From Hyphomicrobium sp. (GTDB taxonomy: Bacteria > Pseudomonadota > Alphaproteobacteria > Rhizobiales > Hyphomicrobiaceae): DNA of 64,000 nt. Of this stretch, positions 55,103-64,000 are shown in pieces. The notes under the pieces were generated by a model. That model was not told the DNA's origin and ran no database searches. It worked only from the letters and a program-made list of their open reading frames with translations. How positions within the stretch are numbered: the first letter of the stretch is position 1; every line of letters starts with the position of its first letter. The stretch is taken from NCBI GenBank assembly GCA_022844105.1, contig JALHMJ010000001.1, positions 261,264 to 325,263 on the forward strand, given 5' to 3'. The position numbers and the translations under genes were made by a program.

Positions 55103-55306
55103 GGCTGGACCTTGCGGGGGTGAACGAGAGAGACGTACGTCCAGAAAACGCAGGGATACTCATTGATCACGCGGATTAATCTTGCCGATCGTGGGCACCG
55201 TGCCGGGGCTGAACCCGTTCACAATGCAGTAGGGAATGCTAACAGAGTCCTAATGGTTAGCCACAGGTGAATGCGGCCGCGTAGTGAAGACCTGACGAGC
55301 TGAAAC

Positions 55307-55340
55307 AAAAAAGCCACCAGAAGGGTTCCGGTGGCTTTTT
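55307..55340. terminator. Strong bidirectional hairpin terminator
   Basis: A stem AAAAAAGCCACC paired with GGTGGCTTTTT encloses an 11-base loop. The flanking A-tract and T-tract let it act as an intrinsic terminator on both strands. It lies 30 bases beyond the stop of the anti-sigma gene on the minus strand, whose transcription it should end. Confidence 0.9.
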
Positions 55341-55370
55341 GCTGTCGTGAAAGCGATCTGTGTGTTGGCG

Positions 55371-56003
55371 CTATAGGCCGGCAAGCGGCTGTAACAGGCG
55401 TGCGAAGAGGCCGGTGAAGCGTGGCTTCTCGTCGGACGCGGCAAGGCAAATACAGCCCTGCTGGAGGTCGGCAATGGGGCGATGTTCAACATCATCGCCG
55501 AGATCGGCGATGTCACCTCGGCGGAATGTGCCGAAATCATCGGCATAGGCGCCGTCAAGGACGAGAGTGAGTTCGGTACCGCCGTGGCCATGCTCAGGCA
55601 AGCGCGTGCCGGGCGCTGCCTTCAAGAGTCGTAAGTCGCCCTTGGCTTTGGCCGACAGCGGCAGCGGATAATGCCAAATGCCCGGGCCGGCGCGCCGCCA
55701 GGGAACGTCGTCAAACCGGCCTTCCAGCGCGGCCTTCAACGCCGCCGGCATCTCGTCGACATCCAATTCGTCGAGAGCGGCTTCTCCGGAGCGCATGGCG
55801 ACGACGGGAGCGCCGCGCGTGACCGGCTCCGGCTTCAGAGCCTCGAAGAGAGCTTCGCCGATCACGGCATGCTTCTTCAGTTCCTGGCGGCAGCGCGGGC
55901 AGACTGCAAGATGGGATGAAACGACAGCGGCTAGCGCCTCCGGCTGGGCACCTGCAGCGCAGCTCATGAGCGTCGAGTCATCAAGGTGATGGGTGATCTT
56001 CAT
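55371..56003 (-). CDS. chrR: ChrR-type zinc anti-sigma factor with cupin domain
   Basis: The 210-residue protein has an N-terminal anti-sigma ZAS domain with zinc ligands in ITHHLDD and SHLAVCPRCRQEL (HxxxCxxC). A C-terminal cupin-like domain follows, with the likely metal ligands EHGHGGTEL, a later Glu and the His in DVEHRP. In Rhodobacter, ChrR holds RpoE inactive until singlet oxygen or organic peroxide is sensed. It follows the sigma gene with four bases between. The cognate target is therefore expected to be the RpoE upstream. Confidence 0.94.
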   Translation of the reverse strand: MKITHHLDDSTLMSCAAGAQPEALAAVVSSHLAVCPRCRQELKKHAVIGEALFEALKPEPVTRGAPVVAMRSGEAALDELDVDEMPAALKAALEGRFDDVPWRRAGPGIWHYPLPLSAKAKGDLRLLKAAPGTRLPEHGHGGTELTLVLDGAYADDFGTFRRGDIADLGDDVEHRPIADLQQGCICLAASDEKPRFTGLFARLLQPLAGL

Positions 56004-56007
56004 TGTC

Positions 56008-56541
56008 TTAACGAATGTCCTCGACTGCTTCTTTCACCTTTTGGTACGCGAGCCTCATACGCGACTTCACGGTCCCGAGCGGTAACTGCAGCCGCTCTGC
56101 GATTTCACTGTGCGATAGCCCTTCCACATACGAGAGGGTAACGACTTCGGACTGGTCGGGCGGCAAAGTTGCTAGTGCGGCGCGCACCTTGTCGCGGCGC
56201 TCGCGTTCGGTGACCTCCTGTTCCGGATCGGGGGCGTCGGAGGCCTCCTCATCGCGATTTTCGGGCAGTGGCTGCCAGGACACTTCGCGGCGGAGCCGAT
56301 CGATCCGAAGGTTGCGCGCAATCGTGAATATCCACGTCGTCGCGCTGCCTTTCTCGTCGGAATAGAGCTGAGCTTTGCGCCAGACGGTAAGGAGGGTTTC
56401 TTGAGCCAGGTCTTCAGCCGTCGTCGCGTCGGCTCCCTGGCGCATCATGTAGGATTTGACGCGCGGGCCGTACAGCTCGAACAGCTTGCGGAATGCCTCG
56501 ACATCCCGGCTTTGGGCAACTTTCTGCAGGAGGTCGGACAT
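56008..56541 (-). CDS. rpoE: ECF sigma factor (RpoE, ECF11-type)
   Basis: The 177-residue ECF sigma factor has region 2 (AFRKLFELYGPRVKSYMMRQGADATTAEDLAQETLLTVWRKAQLYSDEKGSATTWIFTIARNLRIDRLRRE) and region 4 (ALATLPPDQSEVVTLSYVEGLSHSEIAERLQLPLGTVKSRMRLAYQKVK). With chrR beside it, it is the singlet-oxygen/oxidative-stress pair. The ATG at 56541 is preferred with GAGG just before; a longer frame begins at 56607. It is probably autoregulated from an upstream promoter. Confidence 0.95.
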   Translation of the reverse strand: MSDLLQKVAQSRDVEAFRKLFELYGPRVKSYMMRQGADATTAEDLAQETLLTVWRKAQLYSDEKGSATTWIFTIARNLRIDRLRREVSWQPLPENRDEEASDAPDPEQEVTERERRDKVRAALATLPPDQSEVVTLSYVEGLSHSEIAERLQLPLGTVKSRMRLAYQKVKEAVEDIR

Positions 56542-56633
56542 GGTCCTCGGGATGATAACAGAATACGGGCGCCGAGTGGCTCGCGCATTCTCCAAGACAT
56601 GGACCATAGCTTAACCTCGCATCCGATGCCAAA

Positions 56634-56661
56634 CATACGGCGGGGTAAAGGTTCCAGATCA
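56634..56661 (-). promoter_or_regulatory. Candidate ECF11-type promoter upstream of rpoE
   Basis: On the minus strand, TGATC is followed after 17 bases by CGTATG, which fits the general TGATC(C) -35 and CGTA-type -10 of RpoE/ChrR promoters. It lies 93 bases before the preferred rpoE start. The match is partial and by eye only. Confidence 0.4.
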
Positions 56662-56685
56662 AATCGGGCCTTCTAGGGAGAACGC

Positions 56686-58518
56686 ATGCCGGACGTACAA
56701 CTTAGTTCTATTGCCGTCTTGCTCGCAGCCGTCGCCATTGCGGCCCCCATCGCGCGGACGCTGGGGATCGGTACGGTATTGGGGTATCTGGCCGCCGGAG
56801 CAGTCGTGGGACCGTTCGGCCTGGGCGGGCTCTTTTCCACGGGCGAGGCCAAGGAAATCCTGCATCTGGCAGAATTTGGCGTCGTGCTGCTGCTGTTCCT
56901 GATCGGTTTGGAGTTGCGGCCGTTGCGGCTCTGGGCGATGCGGGGCGCGATTTTCGGCCTCGGCGGCGCGCAGGTCGCCATAACCGCTATGCTGCTGACG
57001 GCGATTGCGATGGCGTTTGCATTGCCTTGGAAAAGCGCCCTGTTCATGGGCTTCGCCTTGGCGCTGTCGTCAACGGCCTTCGCACTGCAGGTTATGGATG
57101 AGAACGGCGAGCTTGGCACGAAGCATGGCCGGCTCGGGTTCGCGGTGCTGCTGTTCCAGGATCTGGCCGCCATACCACTGATCGCGCTGGCGCCGCTGTT
57201 CGCGGTTGCCTTTGTCGCCGATGCCCCACAGCTCGATTTTACTGCGGCTGCCAAAACGCTTGGTGTCATCGTCGCGGTGGCCGGCATCGGTTGGCTGACG
57301 CTGGACGTTTTCATCCGGCTCGTTGCCAGAACGCGGGTGCGTGAAGCCATGACGGCGGCGGCCCTGCTGACCGTGGTCACGGCCGCAGCCATTATGCAAT
57401 GGGCCGGTGTCACAGCGTCTCTGGGTGCGTTCATCGCCGGTGCCCTGCTGGCCGAGAGCTCGTACCGGCATCAACTCGAAGCGGATATTCAGCCGTTCGA
57501 GGGGCTGCTGCTCGGTCTCTTCTTCACGGCGATCGGCATGTCGCTTGACCTCGATCTGCTCGTCAGTCGCTGGCGGGAAGTGTTGATGTTCGCGGCCATT
57601 CTAGTCGTCGTCAAGGCGATGGTGCTTTACGGGCTGGGCCGGTGGCAGGGTCTTGGCGACCGCGGCGCGCGGCGCATGGGGCTCTCGCTCAGCCAGGGCG
57701 GAGAATTTGCGTTTGTACTTTTCGCGGCCGGGTTCAGTGCCGGCGTGCTGACGCGGGACACGCAATCGCTGCTTGTTCTCGTCGTCACCGTGTCGATGAT
57801 CGCGACGCCTTTTCTGCTCGTCCTCGACAGTCGACTGACACGCAAACCGACACAGGGTGCGGCCTTCGACGTGCTGCCGGAAAATGCAGGTCACGTCGTC
57901 ATCGCCGGCTTCGGCCGCTATGGCCAGATCGTCGCCCGCGTACTGCGCGCGAAAAAAATACCATTTACCGCGCTCGACATCAGTGCCGAGCAGGTCGAAC
58001 TCGTCCGAAAATTCGGGTCGGAAGCTTTTTTTGGTGATGCCAGCCGGCCCGATATTTTGGTCGCAGCTAAAATCGGCGATGCGCGGGCCTTTGTTCTGGC
58101 CATCGACGATGTCGAAGCCTCCTTGAAAACGGCGGAGTTCGTGACGGCAAATTGGCCGAAAGTGCCGATCTATGCGCGGGCCAGAAACCGCGATCACGCG
58201 CATCGCTATCTCGATCTTGGCGTGACGCTCATCCAGCGCGAAACGCTTCTTTCGGCTCTGGAGACGACGAAGCAGCTGCTCAAGGGGCTTGGCTACACCG
58301 ACCGCGAAGCGGAACGCACGGTCGCTACTTTTCGCGCACATGACGAGCGCCGCCTGGCGGAGGACTATAAGCACTATACAAACATCGAAAAAATGCAGTC
58401 CAAGGCCCGATCGGCCGCCGCAACGCTCGAACAGCTGTTCGAGGAAGACGCGCGCGAAACGGAAGCGGCTGCTGCGAAGACGTCAGCCGCGGGCGAGCGC
58501 GCGCGTGCGGCGGAGTAA
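56686..58518 (+). CDS. Monovalent cation:proton antiporter (CPA2, KefB-type) with TrkA-N domain
   Basis: The 610-residue protein starts with 12-13 membrane helices of the Na+/H+ exchanger family (GYLAAGAVVGPFGLGGLFS, LLFLIGLELRPLRL, LSLSQGGEFAFVLFAAGFS). It ends with a RCK/TrkA-N nucleotide domain (HVVIAGFGRYGQIVARVLRAKKIPF). It is a KefB/KefC-like potassium efflux or cation:proton antiporter, which in E. coli is glutathione-gated. A long charged C-terminal tail follows. The AGGGAG ribosome site supports the start. It is divergent from rpoE and may respond to stress. Confidence 0.93.
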   Translation: MPDVQLSSIAVLLAAVAIAAPIARTLGIGTVLGYLAAGAVVGPFGLGGLFSTGEAKEILHLAEFGVVLLLFLIGLELRPLRLWAMRGAIFGLGGAQVAITAMLLTAIAMAFALPWKSALFMGFALALSSTAFALQVMDENGELGTKHGRLGFAVLLFQDLAAIPLIALAPLFAVAFVADAPQLDFTAAAKTLGVIVAVAGIGWLTLDVFIRLVARTRVREAMTAAALLTVVTAAAIMQWAGVTASLGAFIAGALLAESSYRHQLEADIQPFEGLLLGLFFTAIGMSLDLDLLVSRWREVLMFAAILVVVKAMVLYGLGRWQGLGDRGARRMGLSLSQGGEFAFVLFAAGFSAGVLTRDTQSLLVLVVTVSMIATPFLLVLDSRLTRKPTQGAAFDVLPENAGHVVIAGFGRYGQIVARVLRAKKIPFTALDISAEQVELVRKFGSEAFFGDASRPDILVAAKIGDARAFVLAIDDVEASLKTAEFVTANWPKVPIYARARNRDHAHRYLDLGVTLIQRETLLSALETTKQLLKGLGYTDREAERTVATFRAHDERRLAEDYKHYTNIEKMQSKARSAAATLEQLFEEDARETEAAAAKTSAAGERARAAE

Positions 58519-58530
58519 ATGGCTGAATTG

Positions 58531-58552
58531 TGACGAAATCTACGTTTCGTCA
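58531..58552. repeat. Perfect inverted repeat after the antiporter gene
   Basis: TGACGAAA-TCTACG-TTTCGTCA is an exact 8-base inverted repeat with a six-base spacer, 12 bases after the antiporter stop and 90 bases before the fasciclin start. It lacks a T-tract, so it may be a factor-binding site or a weak hairpin. Confidence 0.5.
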
Positions 58553-58642
58553 GCGGCTTAATTCTTCGTCATCTGCGATCCGGTCGTCGCTCGCTGCACG
58601 TTACATGCCTCGTTGTGTTCAACCACATTGAGGTTCCTGACT

Positions 58643-59113
58643 ATGAAGTTCGTGAAGCTTATCGCTACTGCTGCGGTGCTTGCGATGTCGGCCGCTTCGG
58701 CCAACGCCGCCAACATCGTCGAGACGGCAAAGAGTGCCGGTCAGTTTGGCACCCTGCTGACGGCTGCCAAGGCCGCCGGCCTCGTCCCGGCACTCAAGAG
58801 CAAGGGACCGCTGACGGTGTTTGCGCCGACGGATGCGGCGTTCGCCAAGCTACCGAAGGGCACGGTCGAAACGCTGCTGAAGCCGGAGAACAAGCATAAG
58901 CTTGCTGCGATCCTGAAGTACCACGTCGTGGCGGGTGAAATCGAAGCCGCCGATATCAAGCCCGGCCGCTCACACGTAAAAACGCTCAACGGCAAGTCCC
59001 TGACCGTTCGCAAACACGGTGGCGTAACGGTCAATGGGGCTCGCGTCGTGGCCGCCGACGTGAACGCGTCCAACGGTGTCATCCACGTCATCAATCGGGT
59101 CTTGATACCATAA
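58643..59113 (+). CDS. Fasciclin-domain secreted protein
   Basis: The 156-residue protein has a signal peptide ([23 protein letters not shown]) and one fasciclin/FAS1 domain, with the H1 and H2 conserved boxes [25 protein letters not shown] and [13 protein letters not shown] and the YH motif LKYHVV. FAS1 proteins are often cell-surface adhesion or polymer-binding proteins; this small single-domain type is common in bacteria. The ATG at 58643 is preferred over the track start. The 258 bases after it before transketolase hold no gene. Confidence 0.9.
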   Translation: MKFVKLIATAAVLAMSAASANAANIVETAKSAGQFGTLLTAAKAAGLVPALKSKGPLTVFAPTDAAFAKLPKGTVETLLKPENKHKLAAILKYHVVAGEIEAADIKPGRSHVKTLNGKSLTVRKHGGVTVNGARVVAADVNASNGVIHVINRVLIP

Positions 59114-59371
59114 TGACGCGGGGTAGATCCGATCTGGAGCAACCCCCGTTATGATGCTGTTGCGGGGTTGATCCGGCAGGGATCGGCGCCGCTATATCGT
59201 TTCGACGAAGAAAAGCCAAATCTTCAACAATACGGGGGCGTCCTGGGGAACTGGGGCGCCCTTTTGCACGTGTTCGGGGTCCGCTGCCGTAGACGAGCCG
59301 TGTCAGCGCCGCTAAACCTGCCGCGCCGGAACAAATTTCTCCTCCGGACAAAGACAAAAGGGCGCGGGCGA

Positions 59372-61348
59372 ATGGTGGATGCGAAGACGGCGGTTAGCAC
59401 CCGCGAGATGGCCAATGCCATACGGGTGTTGTCCATGGACGCGGTGCAGAAGGCGAATTCCGGCCATCCGGGAATGCCAATGGGCATGGCCGATGTGGCG
59501 ACCGTCCTTTTCACCGAACACCTTCGCTTCGATCCGGTCGATCCGACGTGGCCCGACCGCGACCGTTTTGTTCTCTCGGCCGGCCACGGCTCGATGCTTC
59601 TCTATTCGTTGCTCTATCTCACCGGGTATCCGGGGATGGATATCGATGAGCTAAAGAACTTTCGCCAATTGGGTTCTAAAACCGCTGGCCATCCCGAATA
59701 CGGACATGCGCCGGGCATCGAGACCACGACGGGTCCGCTCGGACAAGGGATCGCGAATGCGGTCGGCATGGCGCTCGCCGAGCGCATGCTGGCGGCACGG
59801 CACGGCGGTGAACTCGTCGATCATCATACCTACGTCATTGCCGGTGACGGCTGCCTCATGGAAGGGCTCAGCCACGAGGCGATCTCGCTGGCGGGTCACT
59901 TGAAGCTCGGCAAGCTCATCGTTTTCTGGGACGACAACTCGATCTCCATTGACGGCGCGACCAATTTGTCCGTGTCAGACGATCAATTGAAGCGGTTCGC
60001 GGCGTGCGGCTGGAATACGATTGCCGTGGATGGCCATGACCACGCGGCCATTTCGGCAGCCATCACCAAAGCCAAGGCCGACCCGTCGAAACCGTGGCTG
60101 ATTGCTGCGCGCACGATCATCGGTTACGGCGCGCCGACGAAGCAAGGAACGAAAGATACGCACGGCAGTCCGCTGGGGGCGGAAGAAGTCGATCGGACCC
60201 GCGCTGCTCTCGGATGGTCGTCGCCACCTTTTGAAATTCCCGGCGACATTCTCGCCGCCTGGCGCGCGGTCGGCGCCAAAGGCGACAAGCTCGGCGCCCA
60301 GTGGCGCAAACGAGCTGGCGGCATGGACGGTGTCCACGATTTGCACGTCGATGATGCGGCACTCGTTGCGGCCATCACTGCCGCCAAGAGCCAGTTCGAG
60401 AGCGACACGGCCAAGCGCGCGTCCCGCGTTTGGTCGCAAATGACGTTGGAGCATCTGATCCCGGCCATTCCGCAGCTCGTTGGCGGGTCGGCCGATTTGA
60501 CGCCATCCAATGGCACGAAGACATCGCATTACAAGCCCGTGGCAGCCGACAAATACGACGGCAACTACATCCATTTCGGCGTGCGCGAGCATGCCATGGC
60601 AGGGGCTATGAACGGCATCGCACTGCACCGCGGACTGATTCCGTTCGGGGCGACATTCCTAGTGTTCACCGACTATTGCCGGCCATCGATCCGGTTGTCG
60701 GCGCTGATGGGATTGCGGTCCATCTACGTGATGACGCACGACAGCATCGGCGTCGGCGAGGACGGTCCAACGCATCAGCCGGTTGAACATCTCGCGGCGC
60801 TGCGTGCGATCCCGGGTTTGCAGGTTCTGCGGCCGGCGGATGCAATGGAAACGGCGGAGGCATGGCACGTCGCGCTCTCCTCCAATACGCGGCCGACGGT
60901 GATGGCGCTGACGCGCGATGCCGTGCCGACAAAATTAAGGTCTGGCAGCGTTGGTGAAAATCTGCTGGCTCGCGGCGCCTATGTCGTCAGCGGTGGCGAG
61001 GCGCGCGACGTGACGCTGATTGCAACGGGCTCGGAGGTGGCGATCGCGGTCGATGCCGCAGCTTTGCTCAGCCAGTCCGGTATCAGCGCCGCGGTTGTAT
61101 CCATGCCGTCGTTTGAATTGTTTCGCGAGCAGCCAAGTTCGTATCAGGACAGCGTCCTGGGACACGCGCCGCGTGTTGCCGTCGAAGCAGCGATCGTCCA
61201 GGGGTGGCACGAGTGGCTGCGGCCGGGTGACCGGTTTGTCGGGATGACGGGTTTCGGGGCGTCCGCACCGGCCAAGAAACTTTATGAGCATTTCGGCATT
61301 ACTGCCAGCAAGGTGGCTGACGCCGCCAAGGCCAGCCTCAAAGCCTGA
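59372..61348 (+). CDS. tkt: Transketolase
   Basis: The 658-residue enzyme moves two-carbon units between sugar phosphates in the pentose phosphate and related cycles. The thiamine-diphosphate motif is [36 protein letters not shown], and [13 protein letters not shown], the catalytic His in [10 protein letters not shown] and the C-terminal domain are complete. The ORF track starts 68 codons upstream; the ATG at 59372 gives the family length. It is followed 23 bases later by pgk, so the two are probably co-transcribed. A gap gene, often between them, is absent. Confidence 0.97.
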   Translation: MVDAKTAVSTREMANAIRVLSMDAVQKANSGHPGMPMGMADVATVLFTEHLRFDPVDPTWPDRDRFVLSAGHGSMLLYSLLYLTGYPGMDIDELKNFRQLGSKTAGHPEYGHAPGIETTTGPLGQGIANAVGMALAERMLAARHGGELVDHHTYVIAGDGCLMEGLSHEAISLAGHLKLGKLIVFWDDNSISIDGATNLSVSDDQLKRFAACGWNTIAVDGHDHAAISAAITKAKADPSKPWLIAARTIIGYGAPTKQGTKDTHGSPLGAEEVDRTRAALGWSSPPFEIPGDILAAWRAVGAKGDKLGAQWRKRAGGMDGVHDLHVDDAALVAAITAAKSQFESDTAKRASRVWSQMTLEHLIPAIPQLVGGSADLTPSNGTKTSHYKPVAADKYDGNYIHFGVREHAMAGAMNGIALHRGLIPFGATFLVFTDYCRPSIRLSALMGLRSIYVMTHDSIGVGEDGPTHQPVEHLAALRAIPGLQVLRPADAMETAEAWHVALSSNTRPTVMALTRDAVPTKLRSGSVGENLLARGAYVVSGGEARDVTLIATGSEVAIAVDAAALLSQSGISAAVVSMPSFELFREQPSSYQDSVLGHAPRVAVEAAIVQGWHEWLRPGDRFVGMTGFGASAPAKKLYEHFGITASKVADAAKASLKA

Positions 61349-61371
61349 CCAAGACCCCAACAGAGTGCGCG

Positions 61372-62571
61372 ATGAACCTCGACAACTTGAAGACGACCGA
61401 CGGCATCGATGTGGCCGGCAAGCGCGTCCTGTATCGCGCCGACCTCAACGTTCCGGCCAAGGACGGCGTCATAACGGACGCAACGCGCCTGGAACGCGTC
61501 GCGCCGGGGCTTCAGGCTTTAGCTGCCCGTGGCGCCAAGGTGATCGTGATCTCGCATTTCGGGCGTCCGAAGTCGGGACCCGATAAAGAGAATTCTCTGG
61601 GCCTGGTGGCCGCGGCACTCGGCGGTCTCCTGCAGCGCCACGTTTCTCTCGCCGGTGACTGCATCGGCCTGCATGCCCACGCCATCGTCGATGCCCTGAA
61701 GCCTGGAGACGTCTGCGTTCTGGAGAACACGCGGTTTCACAAGGGCGAAGAAACGAACGATCCGGCCTTCGCCGAGGCGCTGGCTGAACTTGGCGATATT
61801 TTTGTCAATGACGCTTTCTCCGCCGCGCATCGGGCGCATGCCTCGACGGAGGGGCTGACACATCATCTGCCGTCCTATGCGGGACCGCTGATGATGGAGG
61901 AGATCAACGCGCTGAAGGCGGCGCTGGAAGTTCCCAAGCGTCCGACAGTCGCCGTCGTCGGCGGTGCCAAGGTCTCGACAAAGATTCCCATTCTGACCAA
62001 TCTCGTTGGCAAGGTCGACAAACTCATCATCGGCGGCGGGATGGCGAATACCTTCCTGCAAGCTCAAGGCATCGATGTCGGACGGTCGCTCGCCGAGCCC
62101 GAATTTCATGACATGGCGCGAGACATCATGACGATGGCCAAAGCGCACGGGTGTGACGTCATCTTGCCGTCGGACGCGGTGATTGCACGTGAGTTTAAGC
62201 CGGGTGCCGCGTGTGAGGTGGTGGGCGTTGAAAATGTGCCAACCGATGCGATGATCCTCGATATTGGACCGGCTTCGATCGCCAGCATGGGGGCTCATCT
62301 GCGCCAATGCCGGACGCTGCTGTGGAACGGGCCGATGGGTGCGTTCGAAATCAGTCCGTTCGGTGAGGGCACGTTCACGCTCGCCCGCGACGCGGCAAAT
62401 CAGACGCGCGAGGGAACGTTGCTGTCCATCGCCGGGGGTGGGGATACGGTTGCCGCGCTCAATGCGGCCGGTGTCGCTGGCGAATTCACTTATGTCTCGA
62501 CGGCGGGTGGCGCATTTCTTGAGTGGCTCGAAGGCAAAGACCTTCCAGGCATTTCGGCGCTGACGCGGTGA
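61372..62571 (+). CDS. pgk: Phosphoglycerate kinase
   Basis: The 399-residue enzyme makes ATP from 1,3-bisphosphoglycerate in glycolysis and works in reverse in gluconeogenesis or the Calvin cycle. Motifs include YRADLNVPAKDGVITDATRLE, ISHFGRPK, VVGGAKVSTKI, IIGGGMANTFLQAQG and SIAGGGDTVAAL near the C-terminus. It lies between tkt and the phosphatase gene, overlapping the latter by four bases, so the three form an operon. Confidence 0.98.
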   Translation: MNLDNLKTTDGIDVAGKRVLYRADLNVPAKDGVITDATRLERVAPGLQALAARGAKVIVISHFGRPKSGPDKENSLGLVAAALGGLLQRHVSLAGDCIGLHAHAIVDALKPGDVCVLENTRFHKGEETNDPAFAEALAELGDIFVNDAFSAAHRAHASTEGLTHHLPSYAGPLMMEEINALKAALEVPKRPTVAVVGGAKVSTKIPILTNLVGKVDKLIIGGGMANTFLQAQGIDVGRSLAEPEFHDMARDIMTMAKAHGCDVILPSDAVIAREFKPGAACEVVGVENVPTDAMILDIGPASIASMGAHLRQCRTLLWNGPMGAFEISPFGEGTFTLARDAANQTREGTLLSIAGGGDTVAALNAAGVAGEFTYVSTAGGAFLEWLEGKDLPGISALTR

Positions 62572-63269
62572 GACCAATTCGCGCCGTCGTCTTCGATCTC
62601 GACGGGACGCTCATCGACAGCGTTCCCGACATTGCCGCCGCGCTTAACGACTGCCTGTTGGTTGAGGGTCTTTCACCTCTGACTGAGGTAGAAGTTACGG
62701 CGCTGGTCGGTGGAGGGGCGCGCGAACTCGTTGCGCGAGCGCTGGGCAACACATTTTCGGCGATCCACGTCGATCGCGTGTTTGGCGATTTCCTGGCGCG
62801 CTACGAAGCCGAGCCGGTGCGGCGAACGCGCCTTTATTCCGGCGCCCGAGAGCTACTTGATTATCTGAACTCCATTGGGCTGCCGCTTGCCATTTGCACC
62901 AACAAACCGATAGGCTTAACGCGGTGTATCCTGGATCGGCTCGATCTCTCCGCCACCTTTTGCGAGGTTTGGGCCGGCGAAGCGGGGCGACCCTTAAAAC
63001 CGGACCCGGCGTGCTTGCGTACATTATGTTTCGACCTCGGTACGACGCCCGCGGAAACGCTCATGGTGGGCGACAGTCACGTGGATGTCGATGCTGCTCG
63101 GGCTGCGGGCTGTCCGTCGATGGTCGTTGCGCATGGCTATGAACAGCGGCCACGCGACAGCCTGGGGGCCGACGTGGTGGTTGCAGGGCTGGCGGAGGCT
63201 GGCCGCGAAATCGCCTGCTGGCTGGGGCATGACCAGTTGTCTGCCGCACCGGCTCGCGCCCCGTCGTAG
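62568..63269 (+). CDS. gph: Phosphoglycolate phosphatase-type HAD hydrolase
   Basis: The 233-residue HAD enzyme starts at GTG within the pgk stop (GTGA overlap), which suggests translational coupling; the upstream ORF-track start is unlikely. HAD motifs are VVFDLDGTLIDS (nucleophile Asp), CTNKPI (motif II), the Lys in RPLKPD and the second Asp pair in MVGDSHVDVDAARAAG. Phosphoglycolate phosphatase clears 2-phosphoglycolate from DNA repair or oxygenase activity. The group also includes other small sugar-phosphate phosphatases, so the substrate is a family guess. Confidence 0.9.
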   Translation: MRPIRAVVFDLDGTLIDSVPDIAAALNDCLLVEGLSPLTEVEVTALVGGGARELVARALGNTFSAIHVDRVFGDFLARYEAEPVRRTRLYSGARELLDYLNSIGLPLAICTNKPIGLTRCILDRLDLSATFCEVWAGEAGRPLKPDPACLRTLCFDLGTTPAETLMVGDSHVDVDAARAAGCPSMVVAHGYEQRPRDSLGADVVVAGLAEAGREIACWLGHDQLSAAPARAPS

Positions 63270-63304
63270 CTGACGGCCCACCCAACGGGAAAGTTGCTTA
63301 ATTC

Positions 63305-64000
63305 ATGTTCGCCGAAGCCCATCTCTATCCCGGTGTCGCGCTCGCGGGTCTTGTGAGCTTTCTGTCGCCTTGCGTCTTGCCGCTGGTGCCCCCTTATCTT
63401 GGCTACATCGGCGGCACGACCATCGACGGTTTGACGGCTGAGAAGGGCTTGGAAACGCGCGTCTGGCGACGTGTCGTCGTGGCTTCGGTGTTTTTCGTGC
63501 TGGGCTTTACAACGGTGTTCATCGCGCTGGGCGCGACGGCTTCGGTGCTCGGACAATTCGTGCAGGAATACCGGACACAGCTCGCTTCCCTCGCGGGTAT
63601 CGTCATCATTCTTTTCGGGCTGCACTTCCTTGGCGTTTTGCATGTTCCGCTGCTGCATTCGCACAAGCGGATTCATGCTGATGTCGACGGGGCCAGTTTC
63701 GCGGGCGCGTATGTCTTGGGGCTCGCCTTTGCCTTCGGCTGGACGCCTTGCATCGGCCCGATCCTGGCGACGGTCCTGGCGCTTGCCGCCAACGCCGATA
63801 GTCTGGGTGCCGGGGTGCGGTTGCTGGCCGTCTATTCGTTGGGCCTGGGCGTTCCGTTTGTTCTGGCAGCTGTTGCGATCCGTCCGTTTCTGTCTTTCAT
63901 GAACCGCTTCAAGCGCCACCTGGGCGTCATGGAAAAAATCATGGGGGCCTTGCTGGTGCTCACCGGGATCGCGTTCCTCAATGTCTTCGACTGGTTCTCG
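63305..64000 (+). CDS. ccdA: CcdA-type cytochrome c biogenesis protein, partial
   Basis: The 232 residues visible, open at the window end, have a six-helix CcdA pattern: LVSFLSPCVLPLVPPYLGYIGG in helix 1 and FGWTPCIGPILATVLAL in helix 4, each with the redox Cys. The protein looks nearly complete, lacking only the C-terminal end. CcdA passes electrons to the periplasm for cytochrome c maturation. It is a different branch from the CcdA-like gene at 17.7 kb. The upstream spacer from gph is 35 bases, so it may be read in the same transcript. Confidence 0.93.
   Translation, partial: MFAEAHLYPGVALAGLVSFLSPCVLPLVPPYLGYIGGTTIDGLTAEKGLETRVWRRVVVASVFFVLGFTTVFIALGATASVLGQFVQEYRTQLASLAGIVIILFGLHFLGVLHVPLLHSHKRIHADVDGASFAGAYVLGLAFAFGWTPCIGPILATVLALAANADSLGAGVRLLAVYSLGLGVPFVLAAVAIRPFLSFMNRFKRHLGVMEKIMGALLVLTGIAFLNVFDWFS

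Noticed and set aside
63137-63919. 260-codon minus-strand frame at the right edge
   Set aside because: It is opposite the gph and ccdA genes, both of which have clear catalytic motifs.

Overview
The window is a high-GC alphaproteobacterial chromosome segment of housekeeping type. An order Hyphomicrobiales (Rhizobiales) assignment fits best. Supporting signs are the linked gltA-gltX-comEC-lexA block, eno followed by ftsB, an RpoE/ChrR (ECF11-type) pair, a DUF3126 protein, a PAS_5/PilZ pair and an alphaproteobacterial-type SOS box (GTTC-N7-GTTC). A formaldehyde-activating-enzyme (Fae) family protein points to a methylotrophic lineage such as Hyphomicrobium or a relative, but this is inference. 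No prophage, integrase, insertion sequence or CRISPR array was seen. Both ends cut genes: a crotonase on the left and a CcdA-type protein on the right.

Layout. 0-9 kb: crotonase (partial), cysE-DUF3126-gamma carbonic anhydrase, a transglutaminase-like protease, tandem PilZ and PAS_5 proteins, rhomboid, CBS protein, patatin, hisI, an IscU-like scaffold and yidD. 9-17 kb: an RND pump with its adaptor, then thrS and a 430-base spacer holding two palindromic elements and a PemK/MazF-like tail. 17-20 kb: Fae-like protein, CcdA-like protein, a periplasmic thioredoxin, a DCC protein and a DUF2147 protein. 20-24.5 kb: an EamA transporter, several uncharacterised proteins including one with a GGE repeat, a PKHD-type hydroxylase and a LprI-like protein. 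24.6-29.5 kb: a nearly complete queuosine-precursor set (queF, queD, queE, queC and a YhhQ-type transporter). 29.7-35 kb: eno, ftsB, a degenerate E1-alpha-like gene in the place usually held by pdhA, paralogous small lipoproteins, a GlsB-type protein and a Coq10/RatA-like protein. 35-43.6 kb: alpha/beta hydrolase, PLP decarboxylase, a molybdate locus (HTH-only ModE, modABC and a candidate operator), rmlA, a cyclic-nucleotide-domain/TrxR-like flavoprotein, tRNA-Val(CAC) and tusA. 43.8-53.7 kb: an MMPL transporter, gltA, gltX, comEC and lexA. 53.9-64 kb: kdsA, chrR-rpoE, a KefB-type antiporter, a fasciclin protein, transketolase, pgk, a phosphoglycolate phosphatase and a second CcdA.

No single large unknown system stands out. 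The most interesting signals are conserved-position enzymes that have lost key residues: an E1-alpha homologue without the thiamine-diphosphate motif, a Fae paralogue without its active-site histidine, a QueD with Asn in place of the catalytic Cys, a crotonase lacking both catalytic glutamates and a TrxR-like protein lacking CxxC. Others are a tandem pair of small lipoproteins, a GGE-repeat secreted protein divergent from a PiuC-type hydroxylase, and a pared-down molybdate regulator and transporter with a visible palindromic operator. All coordinates come from the supplied ORF track or from reading the sequence. Family names rest on recognised motifs, not on database searches.
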